NCBI GenBank assembly: GCA_023391335.1
Contig: JAEWBG010000044.1
Coordinates: 1 to 27,411, forward strand
Length of the DNA: 27,411 nt
Source: Pseudomonadota bacterium
GTDB taxonomy: Bacteria; Pseudomonadota; Gammaproteobacteria; Steroidobacterales; Steroidobacteraceae
Reading direction: 5' to 3'
In this document: one piece after another, positions 9,387-17,648 of the stretch
How the letters are laid out: the number at the start of each line of letters is the position of its first letter
Position numbering within the stretch: position 1 is the stretch's first letter
Made by a program: the position numbers and the translations under genes
The notes under the pieces: generated by a model
What the model was told of the DNA's origin: nothing
The model's database searches: none
What the model saw: only the letters and a program-made list of their open reading frames with translations

Positions 9387-9414
9387 GTGACGGGTCACCA
9401 GTCACAGGTCACGG
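9387..9414. repeat. Heptamer array upstream of yggX
   Basis: Four consecutive heptamers in register: GTGACGG, GTCACCA, GTCACAG, GTCACGG. The first is the reverse orientation of the core. Same family as the arrays at 1-30, 9791-9825 and 9867-9894. Confidence 0.7.
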
Positions 9415-9521
9415 GCAAGAGTCTGAGCGGGTTGCTGATGAGTGCGACCGATAACGCGCAGCCTGCTCACCAACCTATATGTGCTCTTTGTGTTACGTCC
9501 GACTTCGGTCCGGAGAAGCTG

Positions 9522-9791
9522 ATGAGTAGAACAGTGCAATGCGTGGTGCTCGGCACCGAAGCCGAAGGGATGGACCGTCCGCCCTATCCTGGCGAATTGG
9601 GTCAGCGCATTTACGAGAACGTGTCGAAGGAAGGCTGGCAGCGTTGGGTGCGCCATCAGACGATGTTGCTCAACGAATATCGTCTCACGCCGATCGACCC
9701 CAAGGCCCGCAAATTCTTGGTCGCCGAAATGGAAAAATTCTTCTTCGGCGGCGGGTCGGATAAGCCGAAGGAGTATGTGCCGGAAGCATAG
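9522..9791 (+). CDS. yggX: Probable Fe(2+)-trafficking protein YggX (oxidative damage protection)
   Basis: An 89-residue cytoplasmic protein matching the YggX family in length (about 90) and pattern: MSRTVQCVVLG with the conserved early Cys7, EGMDRPPYPGELGQRIYENVSKEGWQRW, HQTMLLNEYRL, and KFLVAEMEKFFFGG. The family protects labile Fe-S clusters from oxidation, which suits neighbourhood with MutY, itself an Fe-S enzyme. The ATG at 9522 is preceded by GGAG at 9512-9515. The reading frame is open upstream to 9387, but that stretch translates the heptamer repeat and is not conserved, so it is excluded. The TAG stop runs directly into another heptamer array. Confidence 0.96.
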   Translation: MSRTVQCVVLGTEAEGMDRPPYPGELGQRIYENVSKEGWQRWVRHQTMLLNEYRLTPIDPKARKFLVAEMEKFFFGGGSDKPKEYVPEA

Positions 9792-9894
9792 TCACGGGTT
9801 ATCGGTCACGAGTCACCGGTCAAAACGGAGAAGGTTGGCGGTACCTGTTCGTTCTCACTCTTGCCCTTGACTTGTGACCCGTGACTTGTGACGT
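9791..9894. terminator. Inverted heptamer arrays between convergent yggX and kinase genes
   Basis: Five heptamers (GTCACGG, GTTATCG, GTCACGA, GTCACCG, GTCAAAA; 9791-9825) face four in the opposite sense (TTGACTT, GTGACCC, GTGACTT, GTGACGT; 9867-9894). The two arms can pair imperfectly across a 41-bp loop. Lying between two convergent stop codons, this could act as a bidirectional transcription end or 3-prime stabiliser. There is no classical T-tract, so the terminator role is inference; the repeat itself is plain. Confidence 0.45.
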
Positions 9895-9897
9895 CAG

Positions 9898-12800
9898 CTA
9901 CGCGCTCTTCAACCCCGCCTCACCCAACCCCACTTCTGCATGGAGTCCCGCACAGACGCGGTCGAACTCGGCGCGAAGCTTTTGTAGATCGACCTCCCAG
10001 TCGCTGGATTGGCCCGCCTTGGCCCGCGATTCGATATCGAGCGCGAGGGCCGTGAGACCCTGAATGTGCAAGTTGGCGCAGGCGCCTTTGAGCTTGTGCG
10101 CGGCACGGCTCAGCGCTTCGAGCGAGTGGCTGGCGATCGCGGCCTGCATTTCGCGGTAACTTTCTTCGCCGCTCGCGACGAAAGCGGTTACGAGTTCCGC
10201 TGCGAACTCGAGGTCGTCGCCGGCAATTTCCTGCAGCCGAGCGCGAACCGACACGTCGGCGCTGTTCGGCAACGCTGGGTTGGCGGGGGGTACATCGCGT
10301 GATCCGGTGTGACTCATAAAGCGATCCAGTACGTCTTGTAGACGCGAAATATCTAAAGGTTTGCTCAAGTAATCGTCCATTCCGGCTTCGAGGCAGCGTT
10401 CAAGCGTTCCCATCATTGCGTTCGCGGTGAGCGCGACGATGGGAGTGCGTTTACCCGTGCCTTCGATACTGCGGATGCGCCGCGTGGCTTCAAGGCCATC
10501 CATTACCGGCATTTGCATGTCCATCAGAATGAAGCCGAAGTCGCTGCGTTGATACGCATTCACGGCTTGGGCGCCATCGCTGACGACTTCGACGTCGCAT
10601 CCCAAGCGTTCCAGGAAACGTCGCGCCACACGTTGATTGATCGGATTGTCTTCGACGAGCAGAACGCGCCCTGAGTACCTGCGCTTCGGCTCATTCGCGA
10701 TCAACGTGCCGCGCGTGATGAGCGGCTGACTGTGCATGTGCCATTCTTCCGCCTCGCGCGCGAGCGCGCGGTTCAAACAATCGAGCAGCTCGCGCGTGCG
10801 CACCGGCTTGGTGAGATAGGCAGAGAAGCCGATGTCGGCGAACCGTTGCATGTCGCCGGAACGATCCAGCGAGGTGAGAAGGATCAATCGAGCGGGGGCG
10901 ATGTCGCGCGCATGGACGATGTGCTCGCCCAACATCGCGCCATCCATGTCCGGCATTTGATAGTCGAGCACGACAACATCGAAGGGACGCTCGCCGGCAT
11001 TGCGCAGGCATTCGAGTGCCTCGGCACCGCTCGATGCCGTGTCGACGCGATAGCCGGCATGCAGCATCTGACTCGACAACACGCGGCGATTGGTTTCGTT
11101 GTCATCGACCAGCAGAACGCGGCGATCGGTGCTCACGGTCGGTACGGGCGTCCGTTCATCGGTGGCGAATGCAGATTCCATCGGCAACGTGAACCAAAAG
11201 CTCGAACCCTTGCCCAGTTCGCTTTGCGCGCCCACTTGTCCGCCCATCATTTCCACCAAGCGGCGGACGATCGACAAGCCCAATCCTGTGCCGCCGAATT
11301 TGCGGGTGGTCGATGAGTCTGCTTGCGTGAACGGTTGGAATAGTTTTTCGAGTGCTTCCTTTTCGATCCCGATGCCCGTATCGCGTACTTCGAAGTGCAC
11401 GAGCGAGCGGCCGTTCTGGCAGCCGAGCGCACAAACTTCGATGATGACCTCGCCTTGTTGCGTGAACTTGATCGCGTTGCCGACCAAGTTGATCAAGCAT
11501 TGCCGGATGCGCTGCGGATCACCGAGGGCACGCTCGGGCACTTCGGGTCGCACATTGATGATCAGCTCCAGGCTCTTGGCGGCCGCTTGGAATGCCATGA
11601 TCGAGCCCACGTCATCGACGTTGGTGCGCAAATCCAGTTCGATATTCTCGATGTCGAGCTTGCCGGCTTCGATTTTCGAGAAATCCAAAATGTCGTTGAG
11701 AATCGTCAGCAGCGAGTCGGCGCTCGCGCGAATGGTTTCAGCGTAGTCGCGCTGCACTCGATCCAAGCCGGTGTCCAACAACAATCCGGTCATGCCGATG
11801 ATGCCGTTCATCGGCGTACGAATCTCGTGGCTCATGGTCGCAAGGAAGGTGCTCTTCGAGCGGCTCGCCGCTTCGGCCTCTTCGGTGGCGCGAACCAGTG
11901 CTTCGCGCGCGGCGCGTTCTGCCGTGATGTCGTGAATCGAGCCAGCTAACCACACGGGTCGCTGCTCGGCATCGCGTTGTGCCGCGGCTCGCGAGCGCAC
12001 CCATAGCCATTCGCCACTCTTGCACTGCAGGCGATATTCGATGTCGAACGGCGTGCCGTTGCGCAGGTGATCGCCCATCGCTTTCGCGAGGCGTCCTGTG
12101 TCTTCGGGATGCGTGAGACTTTCGACGCCGCTATCCGGCGGATCCGTTTGCGAGTACCCAAGCATTTGCAGGAATCGCGGCGAATGCCACATTTCGCCGG
12201 TGCGCAGGTTGAATTCGAACAGCGCATCTTGCGTGCCGCTGACTGCGCGCTGGAAGCGCTCCTGAGCCTCTTGCAGTTCGCATGCTTGCCGTGCGATTTC
12301 GAGTTTGGCTTGCTCTTCGTGGGTGACGTCCCAGTCGATCGCGAGCAGGCTCTGCGCTTTGCGCTCGGCATCTCGCAGCACGCGTCCGTAGAACTGAATG
12401 TGCGCGATGCCTCCGTGGGGCAGTATTGCTCGGTAGCGATGCGAGAACACGTCGCTCGTGGCTTTGCGCGAAAGTGCATGGCGAACCGCTCTGACCCACA
12501 CCTCGCGGTCGTCAGGATGAACACAGCGCTGCAGATAATCCCGGCTGGTAAGCGATGTCTCGCGGATTCGCGCGATAGACGGACTGTCCGCGTCGATACG
12601 AATGATGTCTGTGCCGATGTCCCATTCGTAAACGGAGATACCCGCCGACTCGTTGGCCATTCGCATGCGCTCTAGCACGCGGTGAGTTTCGCCTTCCGCC
12701 GCTTCGGCACGTGACAAGGCAGCGCGCAATTCTGAGGTTTCATGTCGGGAGCGGACCGCTTCAGCGAGTGCGAGCGCTTCGTTGCGAGATTTGCGCATGC

Positions 12801-13716
12801 TGGCGCTGCCGAAGAAGCCGGTCACGAACAGCGCGAATAGCGTGAGCGCGTGATGTTCGAGACCCTGCCACCAATGCTCGCTATAGGGCGCGACGATCGG
12901 GCTGGCAAAGAGCAACGCCGCACTGAACGCAGCGACGGCCGTTGCGTGCCAATGGCGATTGGACGACAACGCCAGCATCACGGCGAACACGTAACCGATG
13001 CCGATCACCGAGTCGTAGATGTCACAAAGGTCGAGTGCGAAGACGACGGCACACAACGCCAGCAGCCAGGGCAGTAGGTTGTGCTTGCCGTGAAATGAAT
13101 CGCTCTGCAGTCCGCTTTGAATCACCTCGCGACGTTGCTCTTGGGGCAACGCGATGACGCTGCGGAGAAAGAAGCGCAAGCTGAAGGCACCCAACATGAG
13201 CAACGCGATCGCGATGTAGCCAATCGCGCTGGCGGATAAGTACGACTGACCGAAGAAGCGCCCGACAATCGCACTGTCGCGCTCCAACGGCAGCTCGAGC
13301 ATCAGTAGTCCATCGCCGCGATCCGCAACGGCATACAGCAACGTCGGCTGCCCGGCGAGGCTTTGGAACTCGGTGTATGGGTTTTGCGAGTCGGTTTGCA
13401 GATGCGACACCGCACGAGGGATGAAGCCTCGAGGTGCGGTATCCATCGGCGGATGCGTCAGCGCATGCGCTAAGTGACGCGATGCGAACGCAGGCGAGCG
13501 GTAGTCGCGCAGATGATCGTCGTCGTTCTGGCTCAGAAGCGTTTGCGCAATGGTTTGCGCTTTGCTGATCGCAATATCGGCGCCGACCTTCTGCGACATC
13601 ACTTGCTTCTGCTGCAACTGCGGAGCGCCGAACAATGCAATGACGAGCACGAGCATCAAGATCGCAACGATCGACGCTTGCCCCGCGAGCACTGCCAAAA
13701 CGCTTTTCGGATTCAT
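9898..13716 (-). CDS. Hybrid sensor histidine kinase, multi-TM sensor, two PAS, HisKA-HATPase-REC-REC-Hpt
   Basis: A membrane phosphorelay kinase, 1272 residues from the ATG at 13716, which GAGGA precedes; numbering below counts the preceding TTG as 1. TM1 (about 12-32) and TM2 (about 161-185) bracket a roughly 130-residue periplasmic region. Further hydrophobic segments run between about 215 and 306, followed by a coiled coil. Two PAS modules (about 349-470, 483-602) lead to HisKA His631, an HATPase (Asn744/Asn748, DTGIG 780-784, GGTGLGLS 809), receiver 1 (D872/D873, D919, K971), receiver 2 (E1023/D1024, D1067, K1120) and Hpt His1208. All relay residues are intact. From HisKA onward it is strongly similar to the kinase at 32-4585, but its sensory half is different, so the two may feed the same relay with different inputs. 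The signal is unknown. Confidence 0.95.
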   Translation of the reverse strand: MNPKSVLAVLAGQASIVAILMLVLVIALFGAPQLQQKQVMSQKVGADIAISKAQTIAQTLLSQNDDDHLRDYRSPAFASRHLAHALTHPPMDTAPRGFIPRAVSHLQTDSQNPYTEFQSLAGQPTLLYAVADRGDGLLMLELPLERDSAIVGRFFGQSYLSASAIGYIAIALLMLGAFSLRFFLRSVIALPQEQRREVIQSGLQSDSFHGKHNLLPWLLALCAVVFALDLCDIYDSVIGIGYVFAVMLALSSNRHWHATAVAAFSAALLFASPIVAPYSEHWWQGLEHHALTLFALFVTGFFGSASMRKSRNEALALAEAVRSRHETSELRAALSRAEAAEGETHRVLERMRMANESAGISVYEWDIGTDIIRIDADSPSIARIRETSLTSRDYLQRCVHPDDREVWVRAVRHALSRKATSDVFSHRYRAILPHGGIAHIQFYGRVLRDAERKAQSLLAIDWDVTHEEQAKLEIARQACELQEAQERFQRAVSGTQDALFEFNLRTGEMWHSPRFLQMLGYSQTDPPDSGVESLTHPEDTGRLAKAMGDHLRNGTPFDIEYRLQCKSGEWLWVRSRAAAQRDAEQRPVWLAGSIHDITAERAAREALVRATEEAEAASRSKSTFLATMSHEIRTPMNGIIGMTGLLLDTGLDRVQRDYAETIRASADSLLTILNDILDFSKIEAGKLDIENIELDLRTNVDDVGSIMAFQAAAKSLELIINVRPEVPERALGDPQRIRQCLINLVGNAIKFTQQGEVIIEVCALGCQNGRSLVHFEVRDTGIGIEKEALEKLFQPFTQADSSTTRKFGGTGLGLSIVRRLVEMMGGQVGAQSELGKGSSFWFTLPMESAFATDERTPVPTVSTDRRVLLVDDNETNRRVLSSQMLHAGYRVDTASSGAEALECLRNAGERPFDVVVLDYQMPDMDGAMLGEHIVHARDIAPARLILLTSLDRSGDMQRFADIGFSAYLTKPVRTRELLDCLNRALAREAEEWHMHSQPLITRGTLIANEPKRRYSGRVLLVEDNPINQRVARRFLERLGCDVEVVSDGAQAVNAYQRSDFGFILMDMQMPVMDGLEATRRIRSIEGTGKRTPIVALTANAMMGTLERCLEAGMDDYLSKPLDISRLQDVLDRFMSHTGSRDVPPANPALPNSADVSVRARLQEIAGDDLEFAAELVTAFVASGEESYREMQAAIASHSLEALSRAAHKLKGACANLHIQGLTALALDIESRAKAGQSSDWEVDLQKLRAEFDRVCAGLHAEVGLGEAGLKSA

Positions 13717-13812
13717 CAAGTCCTCTTCGAACGCGAGTCAGCCCGGCTGGGGCGAGCAGCGCCCGCAAGGCATGACCGAAGCGCAACGACATCATTTCGC
13801 TGCAGTTTCGGG

Positions 13813-13862
13813 CAAGGAGCCCTTACGCAACCGCAGCGGAATCAGGGACCGTCTGAGAGGGG
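13813..13862 (-). promoter_or_regulatory. Upstream block shared with the first hybrid kinase gene
   Basis: Lies 97-146 bp upstream of the kinase ATG and aligns gaplessly with 4633-4682. CAAGGA (13813-13818) and the TCAGGGAC-NN-TCTGA core (13842-13856) keep the same 29-bp spacing. The rest of the 13717-13910 gap holds only the ribosome-binding site that I can recognise. Confidence 0.4.
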
Positions 13863-13910
13863 AAGCTGAGTCGGCAGACGAAGGTGTGAACGCGATCACA
13901 CCGAACGCGA

Positions 13911-14987
13911 TTACGCGCGCCGTGCGATCTCTGTAGAGGACAAGCCGCCGCGCAAAACGCTAGCCTGAAAGCCGCGCTCGGAGAGGATGTAGGCACAGGC
14001 GGAAGAGCGGCGGCCGGTGTCGCAGCACACGACGTAGTGCACATTGCGATCGAGCGACTTCATCTTCAGGCGCAGCGAATACAGCGGGATGTTGATCGCA
14101 CCTTCGGGATGGTATTGATCGAACTCGGAGGGCAGTCGCACGTCGAGCCATTTGCCGCCGCCTGCGACGATGCGGCGTGCTTCCGGATATTCGACTCGGC
14201 TCAAAAAAGGCTCATGCAGCAGTTCGCGGAAGTCGTCTTTGCTCAGCCGCATCAATTGGCCATCGGTGAGCATCGTGACGCTGGCATTGCGCTTGGCATC
14301 GGAGATCAACGCTTCTTCGCCGAACGTATCGCCCATCTGCAATTCCGCGAGCTTCACGCCTTCTTTATTCAGCGGTGTCTCGCGCGCAACCACGCACTTG
14401 CCTTTGACGACCACGTAGAAGAAATCGCCGGGGTCGCCTTGTTTGATGACCACCTCGCCCGCGCGATAGTCCTTGCGCTGCAGGCGCATGAAGATCGCCT
14501 GGATGTTGGCGGGCGGTACCTTGTGGAACGCTTTGGTTTGCAGCAGTGCGGTCATCCAATCGCTGCTGTCGTCGGATTCGCTGTCGTCGGCACTGCGTAA
14601 TTCTGAAACTTGATAGGCGCCGGTTTGATCGAGCGTGACCATCACATCGAGAAATTCGCTGTCGATGTGCAAGTACTCGGCTCGTTCCGAGACCACCACC
14701 GCTGAATACGGGCGCGGCAAGGTGTGGGCGAGTGGATTTTTGGCTTTCGGCGATCCGCCCATGATCCTCGCTTTCACTTCGCCTTCCTGCATCAATTCGA
14801 CGGCGCCGCTGAGCAAGTAGTAGGTGTGCGGTTCTTCGTCTTCTTCGCGAAAGAGCACGCGGCCTTTCGGCGCTTGAATGCGAGAAGTCTTACGCGCGAG
14901 CGCAATGAGGTTCTCCGCCTTCATTCCATCGAGCGGGGAGAATCTCCTGAGCATCGCAATGTCCGAGGCGTTGCCGGAAAGTTCCAT
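13911..14987 (-). CDS. Cyclic nucleotide-binding and rhodanese domain fusion protein
   Basis: A 358-residue cytoplasmic protein. An N-terminal cNMP-binding-like beta-barrel (about 12-120) lacks a recognisable phosphate cassette and may be degenerate. A second cNMP domain (about 152-262) has the cassette as GDTFGEEALISDAKRNASV, with Glu224 and Arg233. The C-terminal rhodanese (about 265-350) has the loop CDTGRRS, with candidate catalytic Cys322. The combination suggests sulfur-transfer or redox sensing gated by a nucleotide; no DNA-binding domain is present. The frame is open to 15059, but the extra 24 residues look like leader. A TATACT -10-like hexamer lies in that stretch, so the ATG at 14987 is preferred although no strong Shine-Dalgarno is visible. 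It is divergent from the EamA gene. Confidence 0.88.
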   Translation of the reverse strand: MELSGNASDIAMLRRFSPLDGMKAENLIALARKTSRIQAPKGRVLFREEDEEPHTYYLLSGAVELMQEGEVKARIMGGSPKAKNPLAHTLPRPYSAVVVSERAEYLHIDSEFLDVMVTLDQTGAYQVSELRSADDSESDDSSDWMTALLQTKAFHKVPPANIQAIFMRLQRKDYRAGEVVIKQGDPGDFFYVVVKGKCVVARETPLNKEGVKLAELQMGDTFGEEALISDAKRNASVTMLTDGQLMRLSKDDFRELLHEPFLSRVEYPEARRIVAGGGKWLDVRLPSEFDQYHPEGAINIPLYSLRLKMKSLDRNVHYVVCCDTGRRSSACAYILSERGFQASVLRGGLSSTEIARRA

Positions 14988-15243
14988 GGATTCAATGCAT
15001 AGGGTGGGCAGGCGGTAAGTATAGTCAGCGCGCGCACATAAACCGTGATCCGATTTCACAAAGCGCCGCTGCGAGCATCCACTATGTTCCTACAGTGAGC
15101 AACCGGTGGCAGCGCGCGTTGCGCTTCTGTGACTTGTCGCACAGCGAGCGCCGCTGCGGGTTCACTTCGGGCTGCAAATTCGAAGGGGCAGAGTCTGTGG
15201 CAAATCCGTACACTTTGCCGCCCTTGCACATTCGCCTCGATTC

Positions 15244-16107
15244 ATGCCGCTGATTGCCCTTTGCGCCGTGTTGCTTGCGGCGGCCACTCATGCAACGTGG
15301 AATCTCCACGCCAAACGCGCGGCAGGGTCGCGGCACTTCGTGCTGCTGTATTCGATCGGCTCGGTAGTGCTGTATACGCCGATCGTCGCGTGGATCCTCT
15401 GCACCACGCAGTTCCATTTCACCGCGCATCACTGGGTCGCATTGGTTGCGACTGGAGTGCTGCACCTGGGCTACTCGTTGGTGCTGCAGGCAGGCTATCG
15501 AGTCTCGGACTTGTCGCTCGTCTATCCGCTCGCGAGAGGATCGGGACCCTTACTCTCCTTTTTTGCCGCCGTCGTGCTCTTGGACGAACCGATTTCCTTC
15601 ACTTCCGTCTTGGGCGTGATATTGGTCGTCGCTGGGATTCTGCTGGTCTCGGGCCTTACGCAAGCGGCGCACAAAGCGCCGCGTGCGGGAATCGCGTTGG
15701 GACTCGTGACAGGGTGCTTCATCGCTGCGTACACCTTGAACGATGGCTGGGCGGTGAAAGTCCTCGCCATCTCGCCGTTCATCATCGACTACACGGGAAA
15801 CGTGTTCCGGATGGTGGTGCTTGCTCCGAGCGCTTGGATGGATCGTGAGCGAGTGCGGCACGAGATTCGTCAATACGCTCGGCCGGCATGGGTGGTGAGT
15901 GTGCTTGGACCGCTGGCGTACATCCTCGTCCTGTACGCAATGCGAGTCGCGCCGATCAGTCACGTCGCACCCGCCCGTGAGCTCGCGACCCTGATCGGCA
16001 CGTACTTCGGAGCCCGGTTGCTGCGCGAACGCGCGCCCTCGTCTCGCCTCGTCGGTGCACTGTGCATCGTCGCGGGTGTGGTCGCACTGGCCATTACCGG
16101 TTCTTAA
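15244..16107 (+). CDS. EamA/DMT superfamily transporter
   Basis: A 287-residue inner-membrane protein with about ten hydrophobic segments arranged as two repeats, typical of drug/metabolite exporters. Visible features are the N-terminal HATWNLHAKRA motif, the signature SLVYPLARGSGPLLSFFAAVVLLDEPIS at the end of the first repeat, and its counterpart PISHVAPARELATLIGTYFGARLLRER in the second. The substrate is not predictable; family members export amino acids, metabolites or toxic compounds. No clear Shine-Dalgarno precedes the ATG. The 256-bp divergent gap with the cNMP-rhodanese gene contains a direct repeat GCGCCGCTGCG (15064 and 15148) and no convincing promoter. Confidence 0.92.
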   Translation: MPLIALCAVLLAAATHATWNLHAKRAAGSRHFVLLYSIGSVVLYTPIVAWILCTTQFHFTAHHWVALVATGVLHLGYSLVLQAGYRVSDLSLVYPLARGSGPLLSFFAAVVLLDEPISFTSVLGVILVVAGILLVSGLTQAAHKAPRAGIALGLVTGCFIAAYTLNDGWAVKVLAISPFIIDYTGNVFRMVVLAPSAWMDRERVRHEIRQYARPAWVVSVLGPLAYILVLYAMRVAPISHVAPARELATLIGTYFGARLLRERAPSSRLVGALCIVAGVVALAITGS

Positions 16108-16247
16108 TCGCCCGGCGACCCCGCGCGGTCGCGACCTACGGATCCCGAGTCGAGCTTAATGCGTTGGGACTACGGGAAAGCTCTTAGCGCTCTTGTCATG
16201 TTCCTGCGATGAAATCAGCTTGTTCTTCACCGACAGCGGGGGACGTT

Positions 16248-16529
16248 ATGAACACGATCGAACCTCAAGAGGGCGCGTGGTACACCTACGAAGGCCGGCA
16301 ACAGCCCTTCCAAGTCATCAATGTGGATAGCTCGGAGCGTGTCGTGTATTTCCAGGACATGCTGGGCGACATCGACGAGCTGGATTTCGGCGAGTGGTAT
16401 TCGATGGAGATGAAGCTGATCCCGCCGCCGGAGACCTGGGAACTGGATGAGGACTACGAGGAAGAGGTGCGCGACTATCGCGATCGTACGGAGCAGCGGT
16501 CGCAGGTGCAGCACTCCAACACGAAGTAG
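16248..16529 (+). CDS. Small acidic protein, DUF6763-like
   Basis: A 93-residue soluble protein rich in Glu/Asp. It begins with an aromatic WYTYEGRQQPFQVINVD segment, continues with VVYFQDMLGDIDELDFGEWYSM, and ends in an acidic tail with PPPETWELDEDYEEE. The pattern resembles the small gammaproteobacterial DUF6763 family, recalled from memory and not searched. No catalytic motif is seen. The ATG at 16248 has GGGGGA at 16237-16242; an upstream in-frame ATG at 16209 lacks a good site. Its stop lies one base from the stop of the convergent VOC gene. Confidence 0.75.
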   Translation: MNTIEPQEGAWYTYEGRQQPFQVINVDSSERVVYFQDMLGDIDELDFGEWYSMEMKLIPPPETWELDEDYEEEVRDYRDRTEQRSQVQHSNTK

Positions 16530-16530
16530 T

Positions 16531-16914
16531 TCAAACGGTGATTTCGATCCGGTTCCCGTCTGGATCCAGCACGACGCTTTCGTAGTAGCCATCGCCCGTG
16601 CGACGCGGGCCATCGGTGCAGCGCACACCGTCTGCGATCATGCGCTGCGTCAGCTCATCGACCCTGTCTTCCGATCCAACCGACATCGCGATGTGAGCGT
16701 AACCAATCGATTGCGCTTCTGTAGTCCGATCGGCGATGTCGGGCCGCTGCATGAGTTCTAATCGCACAGCGCCCTCGAACGACAAGAAGTACGACTCGAA
16801 CTGCTTGCGAGGATTGTGGTACTTGGCGTTCGCAACGGCCCCGAAGTACGTCTCGTAGAACGCTCGCGTGCGTTCGATATTGCTGCACCAAACGGCGAGA
16901 TGATGGATACGCAC
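16531..16914 (-). CDS. VOC family (glyoxalase/bleomycin resistance) protein
   Basis: A 127-residue single-domain vicinal-oxygen-chelate metalloenzyme. Paired beta-alpha-beta-beta-beta halves are visible, with likely metal ligands His5, Glu53 (RLELM), His74 (GYAHIAM) and Glu124 (NRIEI). The C-terminal DPDGNRIEI is typical of lactoylglutathione lyase relatives. Whether it is a true glyoxalase I or another VOC enzyme cannot be told. It starts at a GTG with GAGGA five bases upstream, 21 bp after the lepB stop, so it is likely cotranscribed with lepB. Confidence 0.92.
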   Translation of the reverse strand: MRIHHLAVWCSNIERTRAFYETYFGAVANAKYHNPRKQFESYFLSFEGAVRLELMQRPDIADRTTEAQSIGYAHIAMSVGSEDRVDELTQRMIADGVRCTDGPRRTGDGYYESVVLDPDGNRIEITV

Positions 16915-16935
16915 GGAGGTCCTCAGACGCTTTGC

Positions 16936-17613
16936 CTAGTTGAGCTGCTCCCACCACCTGTCCGCGCGCGGGATGTAGTAGTGATCGGGATTCAACGACG
17001 CGACCACGTGACTTGATCGGCCCACGATTTCATCGCGAGGCACGAAGCCGATGTAGCCGCGCTCATCGGAACGAGAGTCGGCGCTGTTGTCGCGATTGTC
17101 CCCCAGCATCAAAAAGCTGTTCTCTGGAACCGTGAGGGGCCCAAACGAACGGTGCGGATTGAATCGGTATGGCTCAAGTCGCACGCGATGTTTCATCGTA
17201 CCCAAAGTTTCGGTGGCCACGACATAGTCGCCGTGGTCCTCGATGTCGGTGTACGTAGCGGGGATACCATTCACGATGAGTTTGTTGTCCTGCAGCTGGA
17301 CCACATCGCCCGGCAGCCCGATGGCGCGCTTCACCAGGCGCTTGTCGGCGGCTTTGGAGTCGAAGATCACCACATCGCCGCGGTGAGGATCATCCAGTCG
17401 GCGCAGTGAAATATGAGTCAACGGAACGCGGATGTCGTACGCGAGCTTGTTCACGTAGATGCGGTCGCCTTCGATGATGGTCGGTCGCATCGAGCCGCTC
17501 GGCACGTCATTCCAATCGGCGATTGCAGATCGGAACATGATCATCAGCAACAGGAACAGCAAAAATCCCTTGTTCTCGTGAAACAGCTTCGATGCCTTCA
17601 CACGGCTCTCCAA
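16936..17613 (-). CDS. lepB: Signal peptidase I
   Basis: Membrane-bound serine protease that removes signal peptides from exported proteins. One N-terminal transmembrane segment (about 15-31) is followed by box B PSGSMRPT with nucleophile Ser41, box C RIYVNKLAYD, box D RLVKRAIGLPGD with general base Lys95, and box E LMLGDNRDNSADSRSDERGYIGFVP. At 225 residues it is shorter than E. coli LepB (324) and has a single anchor. The longest frame begins at TTG 17613; a GTG at 17601, preceded by GGAG at good spacing, would shorten it by four residues. It lies between a cupin gene 35 bp upstream and the VOC gene. The usual lepA and rnc partners are absent, so this may be an additional copy. Confidence 0.96.
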   Translation of the reverse strand: MESRVKASKLFHENKGFLLFLLLMIMFRSAIADWNDVPSGSMRPTIIEGDRIYVNKLAYDIRVPLTHISLRRLDDPHRGDVVIFDSKAADKRLVKRAIGLPGDVVQLQDNKLIVNGIPATYTDIEDHGDYVVATETLGTMKHRVRLEPYRFNPHRSFGPLTVPENSFLMLGDNRDNSADSRSDERGYIGFVPRDEIVGRSSHVVASLNPDHYYIPRADRWWEQLN

Positions 17614-17648
17614 TGAACGAACTTCCGCGGGCGAACCGCCCGCGAGCG

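Noticed and set aside
9387..9521. Longer N-terminus for YggX
   Set aside because: The extra 45 codons translate the heptamer repeat. The family starts at MSRTVQC, and GGAG precedes the ATG at 9522.
13717..13910. Small gene between the second kinase and the cNMP-rhodanese gene
   Set aside because: The frames open here continue into antisense of flanking genes and show no start signals or recognisable protein features.
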